DNA from: Io17-Chloro-G2 sp965226825
Lineage (GTDB): Bacteria; Chloroflexota; Dehalococcoidia; Lucifugimonadales; UBA3495
Direction of reading: 5' to 3'
DNA length: 64,000 nucleotides
NCBI GenBank assembly: GCA_965226825.1
Contig: CBDDED010000003.1
Span: forward strand, 372,001 to 436,000
A model generated the notes under the pieces. That model made no database searches. It was not told where the DNA came from and saw only the letters and a program-made list of their open reading frames with translations. The position numbers and the translations under genes are program-made. Numbering within the stretch: the stretch's first letter is position 1; each line of letters begins with the position of its first letter. Shown piece by piece: positions 1 to 8,059 of this stretch.

Positions 1-143
1 GCGATGGCCGGGGCTACGTAGACGTACTTGGCAGAACTCAAGGATTCCTGCAGTTCTTCGAGGTCTACCTGGAAAACCAGGACCACCAGGAACGCGGCAC
101 TGGCCGCCAACCCAAACCAAAAACGCCAATCATTGGTGAACAA
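1..143 (-). CDS. Flippase-like membrane protein, N-terminal fragment cut by the window edge
   Basis: The minus strand encodes 47 codons from a TTG start at 143 to the window edge. A TGA lies directly upstream in the same frame, so the start cannot be earlier, and AAGGA sits nine bases before the TTG. The peptide has one hydrophobic segment (AASAAFLVVLVFQ), then VDLEELQESL and KYVYVAPAI. This is the usual opening of the lysylphosphatidylglycerol-synthase transmembrane / UPF0104 (YbhN, AglD-like) family, whose members begin with a helix followed by a 'vDl.eL...l..a.y.yl' stretch. The family includes lipid and lipid-linked-sugar flippase candidates. It follows two membrane glycosyltransferase-like genes on the same strand, which fits a role in the same envelope glycan pathway. 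Family assignment from 47 residues is tentative. Confidence 0.55.
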   Translation of the reverse strand, partial: MFTNDWRFWFGLAASAAFLVVLVFQVDLEELQESLSSAKYVYVAPAI

Positions 144-215
144 TCAAGCAGGTCCTTGGGGCATGTGCCGCAGGGGTGGTCCGCCTAACGAAGCCAAGCG
201 GTGATTCACCCTGCC

Positions 216-244
216 AGTATAGGTTCGCCACCGCGGCCCCACAA
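216..244 (-). promoter_or_regulatory. Candidate sigma70-type promoter for the flippase-like gene
   Basis: On the minus strand TTGTGG (244-239) is followed by 17 bases and TATACT (221-216), about 70 bases upstream of the TTG start at 143. The -10 box matches consensus at five of six bases and the -35 box at three. It lies in the 105-base gap after the TIGR03663 gene and may add to read-through transcription. Confidence 0.35.
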
Positions 245-248
245 TGAT

Positions 249-2882
249 TCACGCGCCCGGTTGCGGTAGGTAGGTGTAGTACAGAGAGTCGTACCAGGTG
301 TCTTCCAGCCGTCGGAAAATCCAGTAGTCCAGCCCCTCGCGCCAGGAATTCCGGCTTCCGACCACTGACTTGAAAAACCTGACGTCTTTGGTGAATTGCT
401 CCCGGTTGGGGATTCCCTTGAGGCCCAGGAACGAGCCTTCAACCGGGCGGTCTTCTCCGGGCCGCCGGTAACTTTCGGGGAACCAGATCAGGTTCCGGAA
501 CGGCCCTTCGCGGCGAAAGTCCTCCAGATGCTCCTCGTCTCGCTCTCCGTGCTTTTTGTTGATCAGCCACGCCGACGCTTTCGACGAGTCGGAAACCGTT
601 TTGCAGCTATCGACATAGCCGTCCTCGTCTTCGGTTTTAAAACACCGGAACGATAGCTTGCCTTCTTCCTGTACGTGACGCACATACCATTGGAAGGGAT
701 ACCATGCCTCGTAATCCACCAACGCAGGCGCGTCCAAGTCGCGTTGGAACACATGGCGATTCAATTCCAGGAAGGATTGTTGCAGGTCGGCCCCTCCCTG
801 GGCATAAGCCAGGATTTCAACGTTGGAATCGTCGTAGGTGTAGGCTGCCCGAACGGCCCCCCATACACCGAATCCCAACAGGAGAGCGCCCAACCCCAGT
901 CCGGCCAGCGCCGCGCCGCGCCCCGGAGAGGCTAACCGGACCAGGTACGCGGATAAAATGGCGCCAATCGCGATGACCGCCAGCAGTGTCCATCCGCCAA
1001 CGTCCAACCCGGTGTCCGACTCCACAAAGCGCCAGAGCAGGTAGACTCCGGCGGCCAGCAGGCCCGGCGCCAACACCCCCAGGGACCAGTACCCCCGGGA
1101 TATCGCCTCCCGCCATCGTACGCGTTCCGCCAACCGTCCCAGGTACATTCCGCTCAGGAATATCAGCGGCAAAGACACGCCGACCAATAACCAGGGCATC
1201 TTCTCGCTGGCAATGGTGTAGGCTAAAAAGGTTCCCAGCGCCCAAAGACTCAACACCACGCCCAGGATTTCTCCCCGGCGTAGGAAAAACACCGCCCCAG
1301 CGATCCCGAACGCCGCCGGGAGCGCTTCATAAACCGAAAGGCCCACGGAATAGTAGTACCAGGGTTGATTGCCTCGGGCCACCTCTTGCTGGGCTATCCA
1401 GTAGCCCATGCCCTGCCACATGCCGGTAAAAATCCCGGCAAAGTTCGTGAAAAACGTGGTGTATAAGGTGATCCAAATAGCGTAAAAAACGCCCGCCATA
1501 GCCAGCCAGGTTTTTCCCAACCAGCGCACGCCCACGTAAATTGACACGCACGAGGCCAGGAGAATAACTCCTCCGGCCACCAGAAAGTTTAACGGTATCC
1601 CGTTTCTGTTGATGTCGGCGGTCGCGCTAACCGGCGCCAGCCATTGGATCACCGCCGGGAGGTCGATCACGGTAGTGAACAGCGCCAGGTAAGCGGCGGC
1701 GCCGGCTGCAGGAATTAAGAGACACATGGCGACCGAAGACCCGGTCATGTGGAATTGGCGTGTGGCCCGAATGGCACCCAAAATCAGGACAACCGCGAAG
1801 ATGAGATCGGCGGCCGTGCCCGCCGGGCTGGCGGTCAATTCGCCGATTGGCCGCAACATCGCCATGCACGCGGCGGCTATGGGGGCCGCTATTATCAGCG
1901 CGAGAACCGGTAGATCCCTGGCCGAAGGCCGGTTGAGGGGAACCAACAAACTCGAACCGATCACCGTGGCCAAAATAGCCGCAAGGTGGCCCCACCACTG
2001 GAAATGAAGCACGGGGAGCGCCAGAAACGGCCCTTCCCATGCCGGCACACCCACCAGGCCGGTGCTGTCCGCGTCGCGCACGGCCAGGGTCAATCCAAAG
2101 GCATCCTGGAAAATGCTGGACACCGCCGACCATTGAGGGAGGGTAATGGTTGCCAGAAGCAGGAAAAATCCCGCAGGTCCCGCTGCGCCGACCAGGGAGT
2201 CACGCCCCCGAAACCAGGGAACGATTTGAGGCAGCGCAAGAAGAAACGCCAACCCGCCCAGAGCCACGGTCACCAGATAGGCCGTCTCTTTAGTGGCAAA
2301 CATCAGCGCCAGCACCGCCGAAGCCAGAAACAGGTAGCGGTTCCGCCCTTCGTGGATGTACCGCCACATCAGGACCACGAGCGCCGCCGCCCAAACTGCC
2401 ATGAGGATGTCGTTGCGGCCAAACCGGCTGAAGTACAGCATCGATGGGGACAACGCCAGCATGGCGCCGGTAATCAGTGCGCCGGCGTTCCCCATGTGGC
2501 GTCTCAGGAAGTAGGGCAGCCCTACCAGGACCACTCCGAAAATGGCATAGCCCAGCCGGGCGGTGGAGTCGCTATCTCCTACAACGAAGAGAATCAGCGC
2601 GGTCAACTCGATCTGGAACGGGCCATGCATCCAGGGTGAGTGGTCAAACCCGTGGCCCTGGGCCAACCGCCAGGCTTCCTGGAGGTGGATCGCCTCGTCG
2701 TAGTGCATCGTCCGGGCGCCAAGGTCCCAGAGGCGCAGAACCAGCGCAACCAACATGATTGCCAGGAATCCGGCTTCCACCCAGCCCAAGGTCAGGGATA
2801 GCGACAACTCCGGCGGACGGCGTCCTCTATTGCGGATGAGACCAAAACGCAGCATGGTCAGGTTGTCCGGTCTCCGGTGCAA
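249..2882 (-). CDS. TIGR03663 family multi-pass membrane protein (GT39/Agl23-like)
   Basis: This is an 877-residue polytopic membrane protein. After a short basic N-terminus and first helix comes a loop with TMHYDEAIHLQEAWRLAQG. The Asp-Glu pair corresponds to the catalytic acidic position of GT-C/GT39 mannosyltransferase-like enzymes. A long run of hydrophobic segments ends near residue 690, and a soluble C-terminal part follows. The family, first defined in Chloroflexi and archaea and later linked to flippase-associated Agl23, is thought to transfer sugars from lipid-linked donors outside the membrane; donor and acceptor are unknown. The first codon is TTG; an ATG ten codons in (2855) is an alternative. 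The upstream DUF2298 gene is 44 bases away on the same strand. The two families are frequent neighbours, so they probably act together. Confidence 0.8.
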   Translation of the reverse strand: MHRRPDNLTMLRFGLIRNRGRRPPELSLSLTLGWVEAGFLAIMLVALVLRLWDLGARTMHYDEAIHLQEAWRLAQGHGFDHSPWMHGPFQIELTALILFVVGDSDSTARLGYAIFGVVLVGLPYFLRRHMGNAGALITGAMLALSPSMLYFSRFGRNDILMAVWAAALVVLMWRYIHEGRNRYLFLASAVLALMFATKETAYLVTVALGGLAFLLALPQIVPWFRGRDSLVGAAGPAGFFLLLATITLPQWSAVSSIFQDAFGLTLAVRDADSTGLVGVPAWEGPFLALPVLHFQWWGHLAAILATVIGSSLLVPLNRPSARDLPVLALIIAAPIAAACMAMLRPIGELTASPAGTAADLIFAVVLILGAIRATRQFHMTGSSVAMCLLIPAAGAAAYLALFTTVIDLPAVIQWLAPVSATADINRNGIPLNFLVAGGVILLASCVSIYVGVRWLGKTWLAMAGVFYAIWITLYTTFFTNFAGIFTGMWQGMGYWIAQQEVARGNQPWYYYSVGLSVYEALPAAFGIAGAVFFLRRGEILGVVLSLWALGTFLAYTIASEKMPWLLVGVSLPLIFLSGMYLGRLAERVRWREAISRGYWSLGVLAPGLLAAGVYLLWRFVESDTGLDVGGWTLLAVIAIGAILSAYLVRLASPGRGAALAGLGLGALLLGFGVWGAVRAAYTYDDSNVEILAYAQGGADLQQSFLELNRHVFQRDLDAPALVDYEAWYPFQWYVRHVQEEGKLSFRCFKTEDEDGYVDSCKTVSDSSKASAWLINKKHGERDEEHLEDFRREGPFRNLIWFPESYRRPGEDRPVEGSFLGLKGIPNREQFTKDVRFFKSVVGSRNSWREGLDYWIFRRLEDTWYDSLYYTYLPQPGA

Positions 2883-2926
2883 CGCCGGTGGTTGAGTGCC
2901 CGGGAGTCTAAGGCGAACAAGGCTGA

Positions 2927-5314
2927 TTAGTTGACATACTCAAAAATTATTACGCCGTCCGCGGAGAAAACGGACTCCAAGAATTCAAAGCCGTGTAAAT
3001 GTTCCCCACCGTAGCTCTCCACTTCACGGTGGCCCAGGTATATATATATTACCTGGTGTTTGTCCAGGAGGTCCTGAACCACCCGGCCGTTATTGCTCTG
3101 GTATATGTCGGCGACCTCATCGGCCCGGTCGTGAAAGAGTTCATTGCCTCCCCGCCATTGCAGTTCGTGGCCCGGCCAGCCCAGAATTGTTGGCAATCCG
3201 GAACTGGAAGAAACTCGACCGTATTCCGAGTAGTCATCGCCCACGGCCTCCACTATCCGGCCGTGGGGGGCCGCGTCCCTCAGCCAGAGGATTGCCTGAT
3301 GCTCACTGGGCCGGTCTTGCTGCAGAAAGGCCAAGCCGTCCAGCGTGTTGTCGCCTGCCGAGTACCCGGGACGCAACAGGCCGGTCCGGTCCAATACTGC
3401 CCCTACCGGGTAATACAACGATGTCAGGACAAGTAAAGCCACCAGGCCCATCCAGAGGTAGTGGCCCGCCGCCTTGACCCAATGCCTGTCCGTGAACCTG
3501 GCGCCCCGTGGGAACTCAACCGGGCGGGAAACCCAATAGTAGATACCGTAGCTCGCAGCCAGGCCCAACAGGAGCCAGGCCTGGTAGTACACCTTGAAAA
3601 CCGTGTTCATCCGGCGCAGACTCCCGCCGAATGAATCCGACACGTAAAACATTTCGACGCCGGCCAGCAGGTAAAACCCCGTCGCCAGCAGAATCAGCGG
3701 GAACACCGTTTCCGGGTTGAGGTCCAGCCGCACCCGCCGGGCGATGCTATATCCCGCCAGGCCGACAACTGTTAACCCGGCCAACATCCATACGAGCCGC
3801 TGGAACGCCGATAGGAAATCCCAGGTTCCTCCAGCCAGTAACCCCCATATCAACGCGGTCAGGGCCCAGAGAAACAGTGGCGCCAGCACAATCAATAGTA
3901 TCGCCACTATCGGCTGCTGGTCCTCGGGCTCCGGACGGCCCACAGCGGCCAACTGGCGGAGCAAGAAAGATACCGCCATGAGTGAAAACAACCCGATTAC
4001 CAGGAAAAACAGGAATGGACGGGTGCCGTGTTCCAACAATGGTAGGACCCCGTTCGCCTGCGCGGTAAAGGTCGCGTAGAAGGGGAGGAACAGGAACACC
4101 GCGGCTGCCAGGATCGGCGCGGCCATCAGGCCGGCTTGCAGCAGTGCGCGCTCCGGCGGGTCTTGATTGGCCCCGTAGCACTTGACCAGGACCACCGCTG
4201 CGAAGATGGCTGCAATCATGGGCAGGTCCCAGGTGTTGAGAAATCCCAGGCACCCTATAGACAGGGCAATTGCCAGCGATTCCAAGGGGTTGCGCTTGAT
4301 CCATCCTGGGCCGGGGACCTCTTTGGACAACAGTAGATTGAGGCAAAAGAAAAGCCCCAGCATGACGAAAGGCAGGGCTAGGAGGTGCGGGTGAAGGTCG
4401 CCCAACAGGAAGCTGAAAAACGGAAACTCGGTGATGGTGTAGTCCAGGCTTTCGCCATTGGAAATGGTGTCGATGACCCGGGTTGCGCGCCACCACCACC
4501 AGGTTTCGTCTGGGAATAACCCCGAGCCGGCGGCGGGGTTGGCGGTCAATCCCTTGATGCCGACCCATCCCCAAAACCCGCCGGAACCCCAACCCTGCGC
4601 CCGCAAGAACTCCAGGACACCCTCGAGGTTGCCCAACAGGATTATCAGGAACGGTGAAGCGGCCGCGAATTTTATCGCCCTGGGCAAACTGGCTCCCGAC
4701 AGGCGGACCAGGTTATAGAGCAGCCCGAACACGGCGGACGCGAGGAGGGCAGGAACCAGCGCAATGGCAAGGTTGTAACCGACGCTGGGCGAGACTGCCG
4801 TCAGCTTGACCAGCATCGCCATGATGAAGTGGCCGAAGTAGTAATAGCTGATGGGATTCCCGGCCAGCCACATGTCCTCAGCCGGGAAAAACTGGCTCTG
4901 CAGCACCGCGTTGAGAAAACCGAAATCCATGGGTTTTTCGGTGTGGTCGATGGCCGGAGATGCCGACGCTATGCCGGCCCACAGCAGGAAATATCCGATG
5001 AAAAGGACTTCTGCCGTTGCCACAGCTTTCCATTCGGCCTGAAAAAAGGCCTTGATTCGCCGGAAGTAACGCCCGGTAAAGTACACCGAGATTGCCAGAA
5101 GACCCGCCGCTATGCCCGCAATGGTGTACCAGGTGTTGGGCGCAATCCGTGTCAGGCCAAGAATCCAGAGCAAGTAGGCGCACAGCACCAGGGCCAGCGG
5201 CTTGGTGACGGTGTATCCGCGATCGGGGAGCCGGCCGAGCAGCACAAAGGTGAGGGGGAAGGCCAAAAGTCCAAGAATTTCGACGGCCAGTAACCAGGTT
5301 ACAAGGTCTATCAC
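2927..5314 (-). CDS. DUF2298 ('YYY') membrane protein
   Basis: This 795-residue polytopic membrane protein starts at GTG. The hallmark stretch is near residues 150-175, where GNPISYYYFGHFIMAML carries the tyrosine run that gave the Chlor_Arch_YYY model its name. It also has the family's DFGFLNAVLQ motif shortly before, an ITEFPFFSFLLGDLHPHLLALPF loop, and SFGGSLRRMNTVFKVYYQAW in the middle. Hydrophobic segments fill most of the protein and the last ~150 residues are soluble. The family is treated as GT-C-like; no reaction is established. Its C-terminal half resembles the C-terminal half of the 1,517-residue protein at 35583-40136, so the window holds two paralogues. It sits 59 bases downstream of ftsY and probably shares the rnc-ftsY transcript. 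Confidence 0.82.
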   Translation of the reverse strand: MIDLVTWLLAVEILGLLAFPLTFVLLGRLPDRGYTVTKPLALVLCAYLLWILGLTRIAPNTWYTIAGIAAGLLAISVYFTGRYFRRIKAFFQAEWKAVATAEVLFIGYFLLWAGIASASPAIDHTEKPMDFGFLNAVLQSQFFPAEDMWLAGNPISYYYFGHFIMAMLVKLTAVSPSVGYNLAIALVPALLASAVFGLLYNLVRLSGASLPRAIKFAAASPFLIILLGNLEGVLEFLRAQGWGSGGFWGWVGIKGLTANPAAGSGLFPDETWWWWRATRVIDTISNGESLDYTITEFPFFSFLLGDLHPHLLALPFVMLGLFFCLNLLLSKEVPGPGWIKRNPLESLAIALSIGCLGFLNTWDLPMIAAIFAAVVLVKCYGANQDPPERALLQAGLMAAPILAAAVFLFLPFYATFTAQANGVLPLLEHGTRPFLFFLVIGLFSLMAVSFLLRQLAAVGRPEPEDQQPIVAILLIVLAPLFLWALTALIWGLLAGGTWDFLSAFQRLVWMLAGLTVVGLAGYSIARRVRLDLNPETVFPLILLATGFYLLAGVEMFYVSDSFGGSLRRMNTVFKVYYQAWLLLGLAASYGIYYWVSRPVEFPRGARFTDRHWVKAAGHYLWMGLVALLVLTSLYYPVGAVLDRTGLLRPGYSAGDNTLDGLAFLQQDRPSEHQAILWLRDAAPHGRIVEAVGDDYSEYGRVSSSSGLPTILGWPGHELQWRGGNELFHDRADEVADIYQSNNGRVVQDLLDKHQVIYIYLGHREVESYGGEHLHGFEFLESVFSADGVIIFEYVN

Positions 5315-5373
5315 GGGAATTCACGCACGAGAATTCAGGTGTTGGCCGGCCGGCAAAATGGCAACGCTATGGA

Positions 5374-6330
5374 CTAAGAAACCGGGGCTAACAGCGAGTC
5401 GACGAAATCCCGGGTGTCGAAAGGAGCCAGGTCCGAGAGGTTTTCACCGGTTCCGATGAAAAGAATGGGGATTTTCAATTGCTGGGTTATGGCCAATGCG
5501 ATGCCGCCCCTGGCAGTGCCGTCCAGCTTGGCCAGGAAAACACCCGTGCACCCAACAGCGTCCTGGAACGCCTCTGCTTGAGCCAGTCCGTTGAGACCGG
5601 TGGTTGCGTCCAGAGTGAGAATCACCTGGTGAGGAGCAGTGGGGTCCAGCCGGCTCAATACCCGCCGGACCTTTTTGAGTTCTTCCATCAAGTTCGTCTT
5701 AGTGTGAAGACGGCCGGCGGTGTCGACTATCAGAATATCGGCGCCGCGGGCCTTGCTGGCTTGATAGGCGTCGTAGGTCACCGCGCCTGGGTCTGCGCCG
5801 GACTGGTGGCTGATCACGTCCACGCCAACCCGCTCTCCCAGGACTTGCAACTGTTCGCTGGCCGCCGCTCGAAAGGTGTCCGCCGCGCCGAGTACGACCT
5901 TCTTGCCGGCCCCGCTGAAGTGGTAAGCCAGCTTGGCAATGCTGGTGGTCTTGCCAACACCATTGACCCCGACCATCAATATCACGTAGGGGGTTGGCGA
6001 CTCGCTGTCCTCCAACCAGAGGTTGGGGTCGCTGCCGGAGTCCAAATCTCGGGCCAGGGAAGCCTTCAAATGCCCGAAAATTTGCTCCGGAGTTTCCAGC
6101 TTGCTCTGGTTGGTCTGGGAACGGAGGTCCTCGATAATTCCTTGGGAAGTGGCCACTCCCACGTCTGAGGAGATGAGGATCTCTTCCAGTTCGTCCCACA
6201 TGTCGTCGCCCGGCTTCCCGGAATGCAGCAGATCCATGATCCGACCGAACCAACGCTGCTGGCTCCGCTTGACCCCCACTTGGGTCTGGCGCTGGTTTTC
6301 GGCTCGGTCACGCTTGAAAATTCCGAACAT
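5374..6330 (-). CDS. ftsY: Signal recognition particle receptor FtsY
   Basis: FtsY is the membrane-bound SRP receptor GTPase that docks ribosome-nascent-chain-SRP complexes at the Sec translocon. The protein is 318 residues. A short basic N-terminus (MFGIFKRDR) is followed by the four-helix N domain and the GTPase G domain. Visible motifs are the P-loop GVNGVGKTT (121-129), DTFRAAA (151-157), DTAGR (203-207) and AKLDGTARGG (from 267, the guanine-specificity loop). The long acidic A domain of E. coli FtsY is missing, as in many other bacteria. It lies downstream of rnc, a pairing common in Gram-positives and Chloroflexi, and upstream of two membrane proteins whose insertion would need the SRP route. 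Confidence 0.97.
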   Translation of the reverse strand: MFGIFKRDRAENQRQTQVGVKRSQQRWFGRIMDLLHSGKPGDDMWDELEEILISSDVGVATSQGIIEDLRSQTNQSKLETPEQIFGHLKASLARDLDSGSDPNLWLEDSESPTPYVILMVGVNGVGKTTSIAKLAYHFSGAGKKVVLGAADTFRAAASEQLQVLGERVGVDVISHQSGADPGAVTYDAYQASKARGADILIVDTAGRLHTKTNLMEELKKVRRVLSRLDPTAPHQVILTLDATTGLNGLAQAEAFQDAVGCTGVFLAKLDGTARGGIALAITQQLKIPILFIGTGENLSDLAPFDTRDFVDSLLAPVS

Positions 6331-6342
6331 GTGCCCACCATT

Positions 6343-6390
6343 CAGGCTTATTTCGCGACGACTGCACAGGCTTACTTCGCGAGGACTGCA
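6343..6390. repeat. 24-bp tandem direct repeat, two copies, between rnc and ftsY
   Basis: Two adjacent 24-base units (6343-6366 and 6367-6390) differ at two positions. Each contains CAGGCTTA, the palindromic core TTCGCGA and GACTGCA. They fill most of the short gap between the rnc stop and the ftsY start. No function can be read from them. Confidence 0.7.
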
Positions 6391-6408
6391 ATTGAAACTG
6401 CTACGGGA

Positions 6409-7197
6409 TCATCCCAAGGGTGGAACCCGCCGGTAATACTGGCCGAAGGGTGTCGAAGCAGGGCTTGGCGCTGCCTCAAAGGCCGTGGCGCGGCCCGGCG
6501 TCTGGGGCTGCGCAGAGAGGTGGGCCAGGGCGTTCCGGGCAGCCTCTCTTTCGGCGTCGGCCTTTTTGCCTCCCATCCCCTGCCCTGCCACCTGGCCGTC
6601 CACCAACACTTCCACGGTGAATTCGGGATTGTGGGGAGGTCCCTGGTTGTCCACCATTCGGTACAAGGGGGAGGGCATGCCTCTGCTCTGGACCTCTTCC
6701 TGGAGTAATGACTTGGCGTTCGCCGGTGCAACGCCCCGCTCCAGATAGGTTTTCAACTCCGGGGCCATCACGCGCAGGACGAACCTCTGCGCTTCGAGGA
6801 AACCCTGGTCAAGGTAGACCGCCGCCACCACGGCTTCCATGGCCGCGGCCAGTGTCGACTCCCGGTGGCCCCCTCCGCTCAACCCTTCGCCCTTGCCGAA
6901 CACGATGAAATCGCCCAGAGACAGGCGTCTGGCCACCCCGGCCAGTGACTCCCCGCAGACCAGCGAGGCGCGGCCTTTGGTCAAGTCTCCTTCAGAATGG
7001 TCGGGAAGAAGCTGATAGAGGTGAGTCGATACCGCGAGTTCCAGGACCGAATCGCCCAGGAACTCCATACGCTCGTAGGAGTCGGACGGGCTGCCGCTTA
7101 CTTCGTTTACATAAGATGGATGAACCAGGGCCCGCTCCAGCAGGCCCTGGTCCCGAAAGGTCACACTGAGTATCGACTCCAGGGGATGGGTCGCCAA
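6409..7197 (-). CDS. rnc: Ribonuclease III
   Basis: RNase III cleaves double-stranded RNA in rRNA precursors and structured mRNAs. The 262-residue protein has the family signature ERMEFLGDSVL (42-52), the second metal-binding glutamate in AAMEAVVAAVYLD (about E121), and a C-terminal double-stranded-RNA-binding domain (about 165-235: NAKSLLQEEVQ to KKADAEREAARNALAHL). About 25 low-complexity residues extend past that domain. Translation starts at TTG 7197, preceded by AGGGG eight bases upstream inside the last codons of the preceding DsbA-like gene. That gene ends three bases away, so the two are probably translationally coupled. Confidence 0.96.
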   Translation of the reverse strand: MATHPLESILSVTFRDQGLLERALVHPSYVNEVSGSPSDSYERMEFLGDSVLELAVSTHLYQLLPDHSEGDLTKGRASLVCGESLAGVARRLSLGDFIVFGKGEGLSGGGHRESTLAAAMEAVVAAVYLDQGFLEAQRFVLRVMAPELKTYLERGVAPANAKSLLQEEVQSRGMPSPLYRMVDNQGPPHNPEFTVEVLVDGQVAGQGMGGKKADAEREAARNALAHLSAQPQTPGRATAFEAAPSPASTPFGQYYRRVPPLG

Positions 7198-7200
7198 GAT

Positions 7201-7839
7201 TTATCCCCTGATGACGCCGTGGGGCCACGGAGGCTGAGGCCGCTTCATTTCTCCCACGTGTTCGAACTGGCCCATAACCTTGGTTACGGATTCGAAAATC
7301 TCCGGCGCCTGCTCATCCGGAGGTATGAACATCTTCAGGAAAGCGGCGTTGCCGCCTGGGAAGACGTAAGTGGGTACGCCAAAGACACCGTGCTCTTCCA
7401 CCGCTTTGGTATGGCTGTCGGCGATGTCCTGAAGCAGTTCCGGGTCGGCCTGGTCTTCCAGGAACCGGGCCACGTCCAATCCGGCCGCTACCGCAGCCTC
7501 CCGCATTACTTCGGGGTCGTTCAGGTCCTTCTTCTCTTCGTGGCGGGCCTTGAGCAGCGTGACCAGGAAGGACTTGAAGGCGTCGGATCCCTGCCGCTTC
7601 GCAGCCAACCCTGACATGTGGGCCAGGAAGGTCTTGTCGGAGCCGTCAAGCACACCGGGCTGTTCCCAGGCCTTGAGTTCCGCGTCCTTGTCGGTATTGA
7701 CTTGCGCCAGTGAGAAAGGTTGCCAATCGATGTCAACCTTGATGTCGGAGTTTGCCTCCACCTTTGCCAGCCACATGGCGGCATTGTACACGAAGGGTCA
7801 ACGGAAATCGTAATAGGTCGTAAAATGAGCTTCTGTCAT
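7201..7839 (-). CDS. DsbA/FrnE-like thioredoxin-fold protein, putative selenoprotein (in-frame UGA at codon 14)
   Basis: Reading from ATG at 7839 gives 13 codons ending YYDFR, then TGA (7800-7798), then PFVYNAAMWLAKV and about 190 further residues without another stop. The DsbA/FrnE family has its redox cysteine exactly here (typically D-F-x-C-P-[WF]-x-Y), so the UGA replaces the active-site Cys. The second CxxC cysteine is absent, as in single-Cys branches. Other family features include WQPFSLAQVN, ARHEEKKDLNDPEVMREAAVAAGLD and HGVFGVPTYVFPGG with its cis-proline. Three signals support the ATG: SD-like GGGGAGG eight bases upstream, a strong promoter 30-58 bases upstream, and conserved sequence on both sides of the TGA. 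A GTG at 7791 has no ribosome-binding site and would lose strand 1. Alternatives are a sequencing error or a broken gene. Confidence 0.75.
7766..7800 (-). promoter_or_regulatory. Candidate bacterial SECIS element downstream of the in-frame UGA
   Basis: Fifteen bases after the UGA (7800-7798) the mRNA can form a compact hairpin. GCC GCC (7782-7777) pairs with GGC-U-GGC (7772-7766), leaving a bulged U at 7769 and a four-base AUGU loop (7776-7773). Bacterial SECIS elements are hairpins just 3' of the UGA with a bulged U and a G/GU in the apical loop. In E. coli fdhF two 3-bp stems flank a bulged U below a tetraloop. The layout here is similar, but the U bulges on the 3' side. The fold was worked out by hand. 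Confidence 0.45.
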
Positions 7840-7868
7840 TCTCGCGCCTCCCCAATGGATTTGGCATG

Positions 7869-7897
7869 ATTGTATCCACCAACCGCCGTCATGTCAA
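7869..7897 (-). promoter_or_regulatory. Strong sigma70-type promoter for the dsbA-like/rnc/ftsY operon
   Basis: On the minus strand a perfect TTGACA (7897-7892) is separated by 17 bases from TACAAT (7874-7869, five of six matches). Transcription would start near 7862, leaving a leader of about 23 bases before the ATG at 7839. This supports the upstream ATG as the real start of the UGA-containing gene. Confidence 0.75.
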
Positions 7898-7999
7898 AGC
7901 TAATCCGGGTCAATTGTGGCCTCCCCCCAGGCTACCGCTGCGGGTGCAACCGGCAAGTGGCCCGTCCGCAGGCTGACGGAAGTCCGACCTGGCGCGCCA

Positions 8000-8008
8000 T
8001 GATATAAT
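8000..8008 (+). promoter_or_regulatory. Extended -10 promoter for the CCA-type nucleotidyltransferase gene
   Basis: TGATATAAT combines the extended-element TG with a perfect TATAAT (8003-8008). It lies 52 bases upstream of the ATG at 8060. No convincing -35 box is visible, as is usual for extended -10 promoters. It forms a divergent pair with the minus-strand promoter about 105 bases away. Confidence 0.6.
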
Positions 8009-8059
8009 AGAGGCCACCGGAGGCTCTCCACGGACAAGCTCCAGCACAGCCGCGCTCTC

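Noticed and set aside
7201..7791. Shorter DsbA-like gene starting at GTG 7791
   Set aside because: It has no ribosome-binding site and removes the first strand and the redox site, while the upstream ATG at 7839 has both a ribosome-binding site and a promoter. The TGA is treated as a possible Sec codon.
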